From the NCBI RefSeq assembly GCF_900187185.1, contig NZ_LT906465.1:1488001-1552000 (forward strand): DNA of 64,000 bases, given 5' to 3'. Within the stretch, counting starts at the first letter, position 1. Every line of letters begins with the position of its first letter. This document shows positions 1 to 9,317 of the stretch, piece by piece. The position numbers and the translations under genes are program-made. The notes beneath the pieces were generated by a model, which saw nothing but the letters and a program-made list of their open reading frames with translations, did not search any database and was not told the origin of the DNA. Source of the stretch: Chryseobacterium taklimakanense. GTDB lineage: Bacteria; Bacteroidota; Bacteroidia; Flavobacteriales; Weeksellaceae.

Positions 1-2
1 TA

Positions 3-695
3 AGGACTTTAGACAAAAGAATTGCCGCTATTTCACGCTGGGTTGCGCTGCAAACCGCAATGGAAAAAGATTATGACCCAAAAATTTCCGTCAAAAAAAT
101 TGATGAAATCCTGGGTGTTCCAAGGCCTCGAAGTCTTTCTGAAATCACTGGGGTTCCGGGCGTTGTAACCGGTTTGGCGTGGACTTCTGTTGGCGGTGAT
201 ATCCTTTTTATTGAAAGTATCTTAAGCAGCGGAAAAGGAAACCTTACGATGACCGGTAATCTCGGAAACGTGATGAAGGAATCTGCAACAATTGCTTTGG
301 AATACATCAAGGCGAAACACGAAGATTTGGGAATTTCCAAAGAAGATATTGAGACACACAACATCCACGTTCACGTTCCGGAAGGCGCGACCCCGAAAGA
401 CGGTCCATCTGCCGGAATCGCGATGCTGACTTCGATGGTTTCAAGTTTTAAAAACAAAAAAGTAAAACCGCATTTGGCGATGACGGGCGAAATCACACTG
501 CGTGGCAAAGTGCTTCCTGTAGGCGGAATCAAGGAAAAACTTTTGGCCGCCACCAGAGCCGGGATTAAAGAAGTAATCTTGTGCGACGCGAACAGAATGG
601 ATGTCGAAAAAATAAAAAAAGATTATCTGAAGAATCTGAAAATCAGCTATGTAAAAAGGATGAGCGACGTGATTGATTTAGCGATTGAGAATTAA
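3..695 (+). CDS. lon: Lon protease, C-terminal part (5' cut by window edge)
   Basis: ATP-dependent serine protease that degrades misfolded and regulatory cytoplasmic proteins. The open frame runs in from the window edge at base 3, so only the end of the AAA+ lid and the whole proteolytic domain are present (about 230 residues of a protein usually near 800). The catalytic serine lies in PKDGPSAG (codon 408-410) and the catalytic lysine in GGIKEK (codon 531-533), at the spacing expected of the Lon Ser-Lys dyad. The ATG at 60 is internal, because homologous sequence ([13 protein letters not shown]) continues upstream in frame. A strong intrinsic terminator follows at 723-758. Identification is secure. 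Confidence 0.96.
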   Translation, partial: RTLDKRIAAISRWVALQTAMEKDYDPKISVKKIDEILGVPRPRSLSEITGVPGVVTGLAWTSVGGDILFIESILSSGKGNLTMTGNLGNVMKESATIALEYIKAKHEDLGISKEDIETHNIHVHVPEGATPKDGPSAGIAMLTSMVSSFKNKKVKPHLAMTGEITLRGKVLPVGGIKEKLLAATRAGIKEVILCDANRMDVEKIKKDYLKNLKISYVKRMSDVIDLAIEN

Positions 696-1119
696 TTTTT
701 ATAATTATACAAAAGAATACCACATTGCCAAAGTTTCAAATTTTGGCAATGTTTTTTTATCATGCAATCTTTAAGGTATTTGATAAAACTTTTTTGAATC
801 GCCGTTTCATAAAAAAGAAAAAACCCAGGAAATTAAAATATCCGAAGATTTCGCTGCTCCCGAAGTGGAAATCATTGTTTTAGCCAAAAATTCAAAAACA
901 TAATATCTTAAAACCGTAATTTTCATTCTGACATTGCTATCAAACGGGTAAAACATTTAGATCTACTCGTGAATTCAGGTCAATTCTTTTTTACAAAATA
1001 AAGACAATCAGGAACTTGTATTGCAAATAAACTTTACAAGAACTAAAAAATCCTTTTACAAGCATTACAGGAATTTCAAGCGGAACTTTGACTCAATAAA
1101 ACCCCTAAAATTTACCGTT
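696..1119. other. Intergenic region with a possible peptide-gene remnant
   Basis: 424 bases between lon and the DUF4349 gene. It holds the lon terminator. Beyond it a start-less open frame at 787-903 (+) ends in EDFAAPEVEIIVLAKNSKT and a TAA. The APEVEII stretch resembles the short 'P-x-V-E-I-I' peptides common in Bacteroidota, but no ATG, GTG or TTG precedes it in frame, so it is at best a decayed gene. No clear -7 box for the next gene was found. Confidence 0.4.
723..758 (+). terminator. Intrinsic terminator of lon
   Basis: Perfect 10-bp stem, CATTGCCAAA (723-732) with TTTGGCAATG (742-751), 9-base loop, followed by seven T residues. Confidence 0.93.
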
Positions 1120-2007
1120 ATGAAATCAATTCATTTAAAGCTGGCCGCTTCCGCCATTCTTCTTTCTGCAGTTTTTTCATGTAAAAAAGGTGAAGTTGCT
1201 GCGAATGCAGTTCAAACCTCAACTGCTGATTACGCCGTAGTTTCTGACAGTGTTTCTATGGCCGCCACTCAACAGGTTGCTGACCGGAAATTTGTAAAAA
1301 CTGCCGACATTAATATGGAAGTTAAAGATGTTTACGAGGCCACAATTTTTATTGAGAAACAATTGAAAGAATTGGGCGGATTTGTGACCGTGAGCAGACT
1401 TAACAGCAATGTGATTTCGGAAGATACTTTTGAAACATCAGATTCCGAAGCAACTTTGGTGAAAAAATATCAAACCGAAAACAGGATCCAGGCCCGTGTT
1501 CCGAGTGAAAAACTGGGCGATTTCCTAACGCGCATTAATGATAAAAAAATGTTTCTGAATTCCAGAACAATTCTGGCGGAAGATGTTACCAACAATGCGA
1601 AAATTGCGCAACTGGAGAAACAAAAACTCGAAAAAACCGGTGAGGTTATCGGCAAAATGAAAAACAGCGGCGACAAAGTAGACCGCACCGAAAATAACCT
1701 GGAACAACACAACCAGCAGCAAATTGCAGACATCACCCTTGCTGATGACCTGAATTACAGTACCGTAGACATTTACATCAAAGAACCCAAAATACGTGTA
1801 GCCGAAATCCTGGTAACCAATACCAAAAACATCGATAATAAATATAAATTCACTTTCTTTTACGATGCTAAAAATGCTTTTGTGGAAGGATTTTATATCA
1901 TTCAGAGATTACTGGTGGGCTTAATTACAATTTGGCCTTTGATGCTAATTCTGGGTTTTATGGTTTACTTTTTAAGAAGAAAAAAAAGTGGTCTTTCAGA
2001 AACCTGA
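1120..2007 (+). CDS. DUF4349 lipoprotein
   Basis: Predicted envelope lipoprotein of 295 residues in the DUF4349 family; function unknown. The ATG at 1120 is chosen over the upstream TTG at 1021 because it begins a lipoprotein signal directly: a lysine, a hydrophobic stretch, then a lipobox at VFSCKK. The middle (residues about 60-200) has the DUF4349 pattern of a paired strand domain (VKTADINMEVKDVYEA) flanking a charged coiled coil. A hydrophobic segment near the C-terminus is followed by RRKKSG, so the protein may be anchored at both ends. It stands alone between two terminators. DUF4349 proteins are widespread but uncharacterised, so I infer only an envelope location. Confidence 0.8.
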   Translation: MKSIHLKLAASAILLSAVFSCKKGEVAANAVQTSTADYAVVSDSVSMAATQQVADRKFVKTADINMEVKDVYEATIFIEKQLKELGGFVTVSRLNSNVISEDTFETSDSEATLVKKYQTENRIQARVPSEKLGDFLTRINDKKMFLNSRTILAEDVTNNAKIAQLEKQKLEKTGEVIGKMKNSGDKVDRTENNLEQHNQQQIADITLADDLNYSTVDIYIKEPKIRVAEILVTNTKNIDNKYKFTFFYDAKNAFVEGFYIIQRLLVGLITIWPLMLILGFMVYFLRRKKSGLSET

Positions 2008-2039
2008 AAATGAATAATCTTACATTTAATAAAAAGACA

Positions 2040-2069
2040 ACCTTCGAGATTTTCGGAGGTTTTTATTTT
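2040..2069 (+). terminator. Probable terminator of the DUF4349 gene
   Basis: ACCTTCGA (2040-2047) pairs with TCGGAGGT (2053-2060) with one mismatch, followed by a T-rich run ending just before the pgi promoter box. Confidence 0.7.
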
Positions 2070-2072
2070 GCG

Positions 2073-2080
2073 TAAATTTG
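2073..2080 (+). promoter_or_regulatory. -7 promoter box upstream of pgi
   Basis: TAAATTTG matches the Bacteroidota -7 consensus TAnnTTTG, 62 bases before the pgi ATG. No clear -33 TTTG at the usual spacing. Confidence 0.6.
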
Positions 2081-2142
2081 CCAAAATTTAAGATTGAGGA
2101 TGCTCACAATCTCAAATTCAAATCTCAAATTTCAAATCATTT

Positions 2143-3783
2143 ATGCTACCAAAAATAAATCCGGAACAAACCAAGGCGTGGGGCGAGCTTTATGCCCATT
2201 TCGAAAAAAATGATTTTGACCTACGCACACTATTTCAGTACAATCCGAACCGTTTCGACGAATTCTCCATAAAAAGAGAGAATTTCCTTTTCGATTACTC
2301 CAAAAATTTAATTGACGGGAGAACAAAGGAACTTCTCATAAACCTGGCAGAAGAATGCCAGTTGAAGGAAGCAATTTCCGCCATGTTTTCCGGAGAGAAA
2401 ATTAATGAAACCGAAGGAAGAGCAGTTCTGCATACGGCTTTGAGGGATTTTTCGGATAAAGAAATACTGGTTGACGGCGAAAACATCAAACCGGGAATTA
2501 AGAAAGTTCTGGAGCAGATGAGATCATTCTCCGAAAAAGTGATTTCAGGCGAACACAAAGGGTTTTCTGGAAAAGAAATTACGGATGTCGTAAACATCGG
2601 AATCGGCGGCTCAGACCTCGGTCCGGTGATGGTTGTCTCGGCGCTGAAACATTATAAAACGAGACTGAATGTTCATTTTGTCTCAAACGTGGACGGAAAC
2701 CACATCGCCGAAGTGTTGAAAAACTTAAATCCGGAAACTACGCTGTTTATTGTGGCTTCGAAAACATTCACCACTCAGGAAACGATGACCAACGCACATT
2801 CTGCGAAAGACTGGTTTTTGAAGGCCGGAAAGCAGGAGGACGTAGCAAAGCATTTTGTGGCTTTATCAACTAATATTGAAGCAGTTAAAACCTTCGGAAT
2901 TGCAGAAGAGAACATCTTCGAATTCTGGGATTGGGTTGGTGGAAGATATTCTCTTTGGAGTGCGATTGGTTTAAGTATCGTTCTTGCGGTTGGCTACGAA
3001 AACTTTGAAAATTTACTGAAGGGCGCTTTTGATACCGACCAACATTTCCAAGATGCGGATTTTGCTGAAAACATTCCTGTTTTGATGGGGCTTTTAGGAA
3101 TCTGGTACCGTAATTTCTGCGGTTCGCCGACTTACGCTATTTTGCCGTATTCTCAATATCTTGACCGTTTCGCGGCTTATCTGCAACAAGGTGACATGGA
3201 AAGTAATGGAAAATGCGTGGACCGAAACGGTGAATTTGTACAGTATGAAACCGGGCCTATTATCTGGGGGGAGCCAGGAACTAACGGTCAGCACGCTTTT
3301 TATCAGCTGATACATCAGGGAACGGAGCTTATTCCGGCAGATTTCATTGCCTATGTAAAATCCTGCAACCAGGTTTCTGATCATCAGGAGAAACTGTTGG
3401 CAAATTTCTTCGCACAGACAGAAGCCTTGGCTTTCGGAAAAACTGAAGATGAAGCCGAAGCAGAATTAAAAGCTTCAGGAAAATCTGAAGAAGAAACAGA
3501 ACGGCTTTTAAATTTTAAAGTCTTCCACGGAAATACACCGACCAATTCGTTCTTATTCAATGAATTAACCCCATTCTCATTAGGACAGCTGATCGCACTT
3601 TATGAGCATAAAATATTTGTTCAGGGTGTCATTTGGAACATTTTCAGTTTCGACCAGTTTGGTGTGGAGCTGGGGAAAGTCTTGGCAGGAAAAATTCTTC
3701 CAGAACTGGTTTCGGATGATAAAATTTCCACGCACGACAGTTCGACCAACGGTTTGATCAATTATTTCAAAAAACATAAGTAA
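2143..3783 (+). CDS. pgi: Glucose-6-phosphate isomerase
   Basis: Interconverts glucose 6-phosphate and fructose 6-phosphate in glycolysis and gluconeogenesis; cytoplasmic. The 546-residue length fits the long bacterial/eukaryotic form. Typical family blocks are visible: the sugar-phosphate-binding [11 protein letters not shown] near residue 150, the [11 protein letters not shown] block near 205, [15 protein letters not shown] near 265 and the C-terminal signature [11 protein letters not shown] near 505. It has its own -7 box at 2073 and is followed 40 bases later by folD on the same strand, so the two may be cotranscribed. No anomalies. Confidence 0.97.
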   Translation: MLPKINPEQTKAWGELYAHFEKNDFDLRTLFQYNPNRFDEFSIKRENFLFDYSKNLIDGRTKELLINLAEECQLKEAISAMFSGEKINETEGRAVLHTALRDFSDKEILVDGENIKPGIKKVLEQMRSFSEKVISGEHKGFSGKEITDVVNIGIGGSDLGPVMVVSALKHYKTRLNVHFVSNVDGNHIAEVLKNLNPETTLFIVASKTFTTQETMTNAHSAKDWFLKAGKQEDVAKHFVALSTNIEAVKTFGIAEENIFEFWDWVGGRYSLWSAIGLSIVLAVGYENFENLLKGAFDTDQHFQDADFAENIPVLMGLLGIWYRNFCGSPTYAILPYSQYLDRFAAYLQQGDMESNGKCVDRNGEFVQYETGPIIWGEPGTNGQHAFYQLIHQGTELIPADFIAYVKSCNQVSDHQEKLLANFFAQTEALAFGKTEDEAEAELKASGKSEEETERLLNFKVFHGNTPTNSFLFNELTPFSLGQLIALYEHKIFVQGVIWNIFSFDQFGVELGKVLAGKILPELVSDDKISTHDSSTNGLINYFKKHK

Positions 3784-3823
3784 TTTTAACGTATAATCTG
3801 ATTAAGTAAAAAAAGAAAATAAA

Positions 3824-4708
3824 ATGGCTCAAATTCTAGACGGACTGAAAGTTTCACAGGACATTAAAAATGAAATCAAAGCTGATGTAGACAAAATCAT
3901 CGCCTCCGGAAAAAGGGTGCCACATCTTGCTGCAATCCTTGTAGGAAACAACGGCGCCAGCAAAGCTTATGTGAACAGCAAAGTGAAAGACTGTGCTGAA
4001 GTTGGTTTCAAATCGTCACTGATCAAGATGCCAAGTACGGTTTCCGAAGCTGAACTTTTAGAAAAAATTGCCGAGCTGAATGATGATCCGGAAATTGACG
4101 GCTTCATCGTGCAGTTGCCTTTACCAAAACAGATGGATCAGGAAAAGGTAATTATGGCAATAAACCCGCATAAGGACGTGGATGGCTTTCATCCTGAAAA
4201 CTTCGGACGTATGGCACTGGAGATGAGCACATTCCTCCCGGCAACTCCTTTTGGAATCTTAACTCTTTTGGAAAGATATAATCTTGAAACCAAAGGAAAA
4301 CACTGCGTAATCATTGGCAGAAGCCGTATCGTAGGCAGGCCGATGAGTATTTTGATGGGCAGGAAAGATTTCCCGGGAAATTCAACCGTAACTTTAACAC
4401 ATAGCTATACACCTCATATTGAAGAGTTTACAAAAGCTGCTGACATCGTGATCACCGCTTTGGGAGACCCTCATTTCCTGAAAGGGGATATGATTAAAGA
4501 AGGTGCAGTAGTGATCGATGTGGGAATAACAAGAATTGATGATGATTCAGAAAAGGGCTACCATCTTGCAGGCGACGTAGATTTCGACAGCTGCGCCGAA
4601 AAAGCAAGCTGGATCACGCCGGTACCTGGAGGTGTAGGCCCAATGACGCGAGCCATGCTGATGAAAAACACGCTGCTGGCTTATAAACATACCATTTATA
4701 AAGATTAA
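3824..4708 (+). CDS. folD: Bifunctional methylene-THF dehydrogenase/cyclohydrolase
   Basis: Converts 5,10-methylene-tetrahydrofolate to 10-formyl-tetrahydrofolate with NADP+, feeding purine and formyl-methionine synthesis. 294 residues, as usual for FolD. The catalytic motif YVNSK has the key Tyr49 and Lys53; other family blocks are DGFIVQLPLP, the nucleotide-binding IGRSRIVGRP, and the C-terminal PGGVGPMTRAM. Its TAA overlaps the ATG of queE by one base (TAATG), implying translational coupling and one transcript. FolD and QueE both serve pterin/deazapurine-related metabolism, but the link is probably only operon neighbourhood. Confidence 0.97.
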   Translation: MAQILDGLKVSQDIKNEIKADVDKIIASGKRVPHLAAILVGNNGASKAYVNSKVKDCAEVGFKSSLIKMPSTVSEAELLEKIAELNDDPEIDGFIVQLPLPKQMDQEKVIMAINPHKDVDGFHPENFGRMALEMSTFLPATPFGILTLLERYNLETKGKHCVIIGRSRIVGRPMSILMGRKDFPGNSTVTLTHSYTPHIEEFTKAADIVITALGDPHFLKGDMIKEGAVVIDVGITRIDDDSEKGYHLAGDVDFDSCAEKASWITPVPGGVGPMTRAMLMKNTLLAYKHTIYKD

Positions 4709-5340
4709 TGACAAAAGAAGAACAGGATATTTTATTAAAAGAAGGAAAAATACTCCCGGTGATGGAGCATTTTTATACCATACAGGGAGAAGGTGCCCAT
4801 ACCGGAAAAGCCGCCTACTTCATAAGGCTTGGCGGCTGCGATGTGGGCTGCCACTGGTGTGATGTGAAAGAAAGCTGGAACCCGGACCTGCACCCGCTGA
4901 TGGATGTGGAAGAGGTTGCAGAAACTGCAGCAAGCTACTGCAAAACCATCGTGCTGACCGGCGGCGAACCGCTAATGTGGAATCTGGATGTTTTAACCTC
5001 AAAATTAAAGGAACTGGGCTGCCAAATTCATATCGAAACTTCCGGAGCATACCCCATGAGCGGCCAGTTGGACTGGATTACGCTTTCCCCCAAAAAAACC
5101 GGACTGCCTTTAGATGAAATTTATTCAAAAGCGCAGGAACTGAAGGTGATTATTTTCAATAACCACGATTTCCAGTTTGCGGAAGAACAGGCCGCAAAGG
5201 TGTCTGAAAACTGTAAACTTTACCTCCAAAGCGAATGGAGCAAACGTGATGCGATGTACCCCAAAATCACCGATTTCATTCTTGCCAACCCGAAATGGCA
5301 GGCATCTGTGCAAACCCATAAATATTTGAATATTCCGTAA
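4708..5340 (+). CDS. queE: 7-carboxy-7-deazaguanine synthase
   Basis: Radical SAM enzyme that converts 6-carboxy-tetrahydropterin to 7-carboxy-7-deazaguanine in queuosine (tRNA wobble base) biosynthesis. 210 residues. The cluster-binding cysteines sit in GGCDVGCHWC (Cys44, Cys48, Cys51: C-x3-C-x2-C). The substrate-facing EHFYTIQGEGAHTGKAAYF block and the SAM-binding VLTGGEP are present. The start overlaps the folD stop by one base. Other queuosine genes are not in the window. Identification is secure from the cysteine motif plus the QGEG block. Confidence 0.95.
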   Translation: MTKEEQDILLKEGKILPVMEHFYTIQGEGAHTGKAAYFIRLGGCDVGCHWCDVKESWNPDLHPLMDVEEVAETAASYCKTIVLTGGEPLMWNLDVLTSKLKELGCQIHIETSGAYPMSGQLDWITLSPKKTGLPLDEIYSKAQELKVIIFNNHDFQFAEEQAAKVSENCKLYLQSEWSKRDAMYPKITDFILANPKWQASVQTHKYLNIP

Positions 5341-5349
5341 ATCTAATCC

Positions 5350-6714
5350 ATGCAAAAACTGCGGTACTCCCGGTATTTTAAAACTGCCGTGATTCTTTTA
5401 GACATCGCGGTTGTGGCTGCAGTTTTGCTGTTTTTTTACCTCCGGAAAAATCCGGTATTAGATTTGGTAAATCAGGAAAAAAATCTGATTTCGGTTTTTC
5501 TTCTGGTTGTCTTTTGGTTGCTCCTGAGCAGTAAAACTCAAATATATTATGTGCCGAGAAACACCACCTATACCACTTATCTCCAAAAGGTTTTTGCACA
5601 AATATTTATCTTCTCAGCGGTTTTTCTATTATTCTCACGAATTTTGGAAAACGATGTTCTGAAAGAAGAAAGGTCTATTATCGTGGCAATCCTGTTCTTC
5701 CTGCTGCTTTTTCTAAAATCACTGATTTTTTTCTTCTTAAAATACATCCGCTCTAAAGGTTTAAATGTAAGGAATATCATGTTCCTGAGCCAGGACTCAT
5801 CGGTGGACGTTTTAAAAGCAATCATTTCGGAACGTAAAGATTACGGATACAAAATTTTTGATTATCAGCTTGATAAAATTGATGTTGACGAATTAAAAGA
5901 GTTTTGGATTAAAAACGGAATCCACACAATTTTTATCTCATCCCAAAATCACCTGCCCAGCAATTTAGAAACAAAAATCTTTGAAGAAGCTGAAGCTCAT
6001 AAAGTAAAAATATCCTTAATCCCGAACAGCATCCAAAATGAGTTTTTCTCCTATAATTTAAGCTACATCCAGTCGCAACCGATTCTTTTGCCAATCAAAT
6101 TTCCCTTAGAATCTTATACAAATTCAGTTTTAAAGCGGATTTTTGACATTATATTCTCAGTCTTGGTTTTAGCGGGCGTTGGAATTTGGTTGTTTCCGAT
6201 CTTAGCCCTGCTTATAAAGAGCGACAGTAAAGGCCCGGTATTTTTCATTCAGAAAAGATATGGCTTCCATGACAGAGTTTTTAACTGCTTCAAATTCAGA
6301 ACAATGTATGTGAATGGTGATTCTGCTACCAAAACTACTGCAAAGAATGACAGGCGAATTACCAAAATTGGAAAAATCCTCCGAAAAACCAGTTTGGATG
6401 AAATGCCGCAGTTTTTTAATGTGTTATTAGGCGACATGTCTGTGGTTGGGCCGCGGCCGCATATGATTTTGGTAGATAATTTGTATAAACCAAAAATAAG
6501 GCGGTATGCCCTACGAAGCCTTGTGAAGCCTGGAATTACCGGTTTGGCGCAAGTTAACGGGCTTCGTGGTGACAAAGGCAATATGGATTTGGAGATGAAA
6601 AGGCGGGTACTTGCGGATTCATTTTACGTGAAAAACTGGAGTTTCATGCTGGATTTGGTTATCATTTTTAAAACCCTTGTCCTGCTTGTTGAAGGCGATA
6701 AAAATGCCCACTGA
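5350..6714 (+). CDS. Undecaprenyl-phosphate sugar-phosphate transferase (polyisoprenyl phosphotransferase family)
   Basis: Predicted inner-membrane enzyme that starts exopolysaccharide or glycan synthesis by moving a sugar-1-phosphate from a nucleotide sugar to undecaprenyl phosphate. 454 residues: four hydrophobic segments in roughly the first 130, a CoA-binding-like/NAD-like middle domain, a further membrane helix near 265-285, then the catalytic bacterial sugar transferase domain (RIFDIIFS, FKFRTM, TSLDEMPQFFNVLLGDMS, VGPRPH, KPGITGLAQVNG). The sugar specificity cannot be read from the sequence. It is odd that no glycosyltransferase, Wzx or Wzy gene is adjacent; it lies alone between queE and mlaE, so it may serve a pathway encoded elsewhere. 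Confidence 0.9.
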   Translation: MQKLRYSRYFKTAVILLDIAVVAAVLLFFYLRKNPVLDLVNQEKNLISVFLLVVFWLLLSSKTQIYYVPRNTTYTTYLQKVFAQIFIFSAVFLLFSRILENDVLKEERSIIVAILFFLLLFLKSLIFFFLKYIRSKGLNVRNIMFLSQDSSVDVLKAIISERKDYGYKIFDYQLDKIDVDELKEFWIKNGIHTIFISSQNHLPSNLETKIFEEAEAHKVKISLIPNSIQNEFFSYNLSYIQSQPILLPIKFPLESYTNSVLKRIFDIIFSVLVLAGVGIWLFPILALLIKSDSKGPVFFIQKRYGFHDRVFNCFKFRTMYVNGDSATKTTAKNDRRITKIGKILRKTSLDEMPQFFNVLLGDMSVVGPRPHMILVDNLYKPKIRRYALRSLVKPGITGLAQVNGLRGDKGNMDLEMKRRVLADSFYVKNWSFMLDLVIIFKTLVLLVEGDKNAH

Positions 6715-6751
6715 TAAAAAATAATTGAAATAATAATACTATTTTCGCAGT

Positions 6752-7504
6752 ATGATAAGAAAGTTTCTTACGGCTTTAGGCGAATATTTTATCCTCATGG
6801 GAAAAGCCATCAGAAGTCCGCAAAAAGCCAATGTGTTCTGGAAACTGTTTATGCGGGAAATCAATGACCTGGGGGTGAATTCGTTCGGGCTTGTTGTCTT
6901 TACTTCTGTTTTCGTGGGGGCGGTAGTTGCAATTCAGATGTATAATAACTTCAGCGCCTCAAGTTTCCCGATCCCTACAACTTTCGTGGGTTATGCAACA
7001 AAAGCGGTTTTGGTCCTGGAATTTGCTCCAACCATTATCAGTTTGATCCTTGCAGGTAAAGTAGGTTCATACATTGCATCCAGTATCGGAACAATGAGGG
7101 TTTCTGAACAGATTGACGCACTGGACATTATGGGCGTAAACTCTTCCAATTTTTTGATTTTGCCTAAAATTTTAGCCTGCGTGATTTTCAATCCTTTGCT
7201 TATTGCTTTGAGTATTGTCGTTGGGATTTTCGGAGGATACTTAGCCGGTGAAATTACAGGAAACTGGACCTCTGCAGATTACATAACCGGTGTTCAGATG
7301 TATATGCCAACGCTTTTCTTCACCTATGCTTTTGTGAAAACGATTGTTTTTGCCTTCATTATCGCTACAGTTCCATCGTATTTTGGCTATAACGTGAAAG
7401 GCGGATCTCTCGAAGTGGGACGTGCAAGTACGCAAGCCGTAGTTTGGACGATGGTATTTATTATTATTTCAGAATTAATTTTAACTCAAATGATTTTAAG
7501 CTGA
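6752..7504 (+). CDS. mlaE: MlaE-type ABC transporter permease
   Basis: Inner-membrane permease of a phospholipid (Mla/MCE) transporter that moves lipids between the membranes. 250 residues with an amphipathic N-terminus and about five to six hydrophobic segments; family features include LGVNSFGLV, the EFAPTIISLILAGKVGS block and the MRVSEQIDALDIMGV coupling-helix region. A near-consensus -7 box (TATTTTCG, 6740-6747) lies just upstream. The TGA stop overlaps the ATG of mlaF by one base (ATGA), so the pair is cotranslated. No MCE/MlaD substrate-binding gene is adjacent. Confidence 0.92.
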   Translation: MIRKFLTALGEYFILMGKAIRSPQKANVFWKLFMREINDLGVNSFGLVVFTSVFVGAVVAIQMYNNFSASSFPIPTTFVGYATKAVLVLEFAPTIISLILAGKVGSYIASSIGTMRVSEQIDALDIMGVNSSNFLILPKILACVIFNPLLIALSIVVGIFGGYLAGEITGNWTSADYITGVQMYMPTLFFTYAFVKTIVFAFIIATVPSYFGYNVKGGSLEVGRASTQAVVWTMVFIIISELILTQMILS

Positions 7505-8322
7505 TGATAGAGGTAAAAGATCTGAAAAAAAGCTTTGACAATGTAGAAGTCCTAAAGGGCATCACCACCACATTCGATACCGGAAAGGTGAACCTCATCA
7601 TCGGGCAGAGCGGTTCGGGTAAGACCGTATTCCTGAAATCATTGCTCAACGTACACGAACCTACCAGCGGAACTATTCTTTTTGACGGCAGGGATATTAT
7701 GAAAATGGGCCGCGACGAGAAACAAACGCTTCGTTCAGAAATCGGAACCGTATTCCAGGGAAGTGCCCTTTTCGACTCGCTGACTGTTGAAGAAAATATA
7801 ACATTTCCCCTTGATATGTTTACCAATTTAACTTTCAGGGAGAAAAAAAGGCGGGCTATGGAAGTAATGGGCCGTGTGCACCTGGAAAAAGCAGGCAAAA
7901 AATATCCTTCAGAAATTTCCGGTGGTATGCAAAAGCGTGTTGCCATTGCTCGGGCTATTGTAAATAATCCGAAATATCTTTTTTGTGATGAACCGAACTC
8001 CGGGCTCGATCCATATACTTCCAACGTTATTGATGACCTGATCCTGGAAATCACCAAGGAATACAACACCACCACGATTATCAATACCCACGATATGAAT
8101 TCGGTGATGACGATTGGTGAAAAAATCATCTATCTTAGAAACGGACTGCTGGAATGGGAAGGCGACAAGGACAAGGTGATCACCGCCCGCAATAAAAACC
8201 TGATAGATTTCGTTTATTCTTCCGAACTGTTCAAAGAGTTAAGGGAATACTTTTTGCAAACAGACAAGACATCAATCGAAAATATTATTACTAAACAAGA
8301 TCAAAATGAAAAAGATATTTAG
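7504..8322 (+). CDS. mlaF: MlaF-type ABC transporter ATP-binding protein
   Basis: ATPase that powers the MlaE permease at the cytoplasmic face. 272 residues. The start at 7504 (MIEVKDLKKSF) is chosen because it overlaps the mlaE stop and begins the ABC fold; the longer frame from 7444 only re-reads mlaE. Walker A is GQSGSGKT (residues 34-41), the signature is ISGGMQKR near 140, Walker B is YLFCDEPNSGLDP, and the H-loop is NTHDMNS. The last 17 bases overlap the next gene, an outer-membrane barrel, which suggests a three-gene unit. Confidence 0.94.
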   Translation: MIEVKDLKKSFDNVEVLKGITTTFDTGKVNLIIGQSGSGKTVFLKSLLNVHEPTSGTILFDGRDIMKMGRDEKQTLRSEIGTVFQGSALFDSLTVEENITFPLDMFTNLTFREKKRRAMEVMGRVHLEKAGKKYPSEISGGMQKRVAIARAIVNNPKYLFCDEPNSGLDPYTSNVIDDLILEITKEYNTTTIINTHDMNSVMTIGEKIIYLRNGLLEWEGDKDKVITARNKNLIDFVYSSELFKELREYFLQTDKTSIENIITKQDQNEKDI

Positions 8323-8932
8323 TACCGCTGCAATCGGCATCGCGGGAATTTTAGCAGCACAGGTTTCAGTTTCGGGCAGGGCAAATATGCTGTTTCCGTC
8401 ATCTTCACCTTCATGGAAGGACATTAAAGCCAGCGGGCAGAACACTTATGACCAGAAAGGAAAAAACAGCGTAGGATATAACCTCGGTATATCGGTAAAA
8501 GTTGATTTGCCAACTTCGTTCTTCCTAATGCCCGAACTTTATTACACAACTTTTAAAAATGAATTTACGGATCCAACCACAAACACAAAAATTGAGGCAA
8601 AAAGCAACCGTGTAGATATGCCCGTTTTGGTAGGTAAAAATGTGCTTGGTGAAACTTTGGGAATATTTGTCGGGCCGGTGGCGAGTTATAACCTAAGCGC
8701 AGACAATCAGTACAATGGTTTCAAGGAGAATGCTAAGAATGACTTCACCCTCGGTTACCAGTTCGGAGCGCAGGCGAAGCTAAAGCAGCTTATCATAAAC
8801 GCCCGTTATGAAGGAGCTTTCACAAAGGATCAGAGAGACTTCATCAACAAAAATGTAATGGGCGAAACCTACACAGTAAAATATGACAACAGGCCAGGTT
8901 TACTGATCTTAGGTTTAGGTTACGAATTTTAA
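8306..8932 (+). CDS. Outer-membrane beta-barrel protein
   Basis: 208-residue predicted outer-membrane barrel of the PorT/OMP_b-brl type. A signal peptide occupies about the first 19 residues (MKKIFSTAAIGIAGILAAQ); the rest alternates polar and hydrophobic residues in strand-like runs (FFLMPELYYTTFKNEF, LIINARYEGAFTK) and ends in LGLGYEF, a C-terminal phenylalanine as expected of barrels recognised by BAM. Its ATG lies 17 bases inside mlaF in another frame, so it is probably translated from the same mRNA. What it binds is unknown; the context suggests a part in lipid handling, which is an inference from position only. Confidence 0.75.
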   Translation: MKKIFSTAAIGIAGILAAQVSVSGRANMLFPSSSPSWKDIKASGQNTYDQKGKNSVGYNLGISVKVDLPTSFFLMPELYYTTFKNEFTDPTTNTKIEAKSNRVDMPVLVGKNVLGETLGIFVGPVASYNLSADNQYNGFKENAKNDFTLGYQFGAQAKLKQLIINARYEGAFTKDQRDFINKNVMGETYTVKYDNRPGLLILGLGYEF

Positions 8933-8950
8933 AAATAATTTGAATTAATT

Positions 8951-8983
8951 AAAAAATACCCGGAACTAATAATTCTGGGTATT
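8951..8983 (-). terminator. Hairpin terminator of the small coiled-coil membrane gene
   Basis: AATACCCGGAA (8955-8965) pairs with TTCTGGGTATT (8973-8983) with one mismatch; read on the minus strand it is followed by TTTTTT. The stem overlaps the stop codon of the minus-strand gene. It may also slow plus-strand transcription. Confidence 0.7.
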
Positions 8984-9289
8984 GTCATTTTTAGGAAGCG
9001 CCTTTGCAGCAGCTTCATTCTGACGGGCAAGTTCAGCGGCCTGTCTTTCCAGTTCTTCTTTTTCTTTCTGCAACTGTTTAAATTCCCTTCTTTTTTGCTC
9101 AGCTTTTATTGCGCTGCCTTTGCTTACATAACCAACCATACTTCCAAGTATCAGCCCTAGGCCAACTCCCGCCATAATGCCCATAATATGCGAAAGTTTA
9201 ATCTGCTCCACAGCAAAATCGGTGGTAAGATAGAAAAGTAACGCTGCAAGAATAAGCATTACAATACCGATAAAAGTTACGCTTTTCAT
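8966..9289 (-). CDS. Small two-helix membrane protein with coiled-coil tail
   Basis: 107-residue protein that I do not recognise. Two hydrophobic helices (about residues 4-24 and 33-55, the second glycine-rich: MAGVGLGLILGSMVGYV) are followed by a strongly charged, Glu/Lys/Gln-rich coiled coil (about 65-98). The ATG at 9289 starts the first helix directly. It is transcribed alone on the minus strand, convergent with the mlaEF-barrel unit. A membrane anchor or scaffold is possible, but there is no real evidence for a function. Confidence 0.65.
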   Translation of the reverse strand: MKSVTFIGIVMLILAALLFYLTTDFAVEQIKLSHIMGIMAGVGLGLILGSMVGYVSKGSAIKAEQKRREFKQLQKEKEELERQAAELARQNEAAAKALPKNDNTQNY

Positions 9290-9317
9290 AGTTTGATTTA
9301 TTTTAAATTCTAAAAAA

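Noticed and set aside
7464-8129. 221-residue minus-strand frame opposite mlaF
   Set aside because: Fully antisense to a well-conserved ABC ATPase, no family likeness, Ser/Arg-rich shadow composition.
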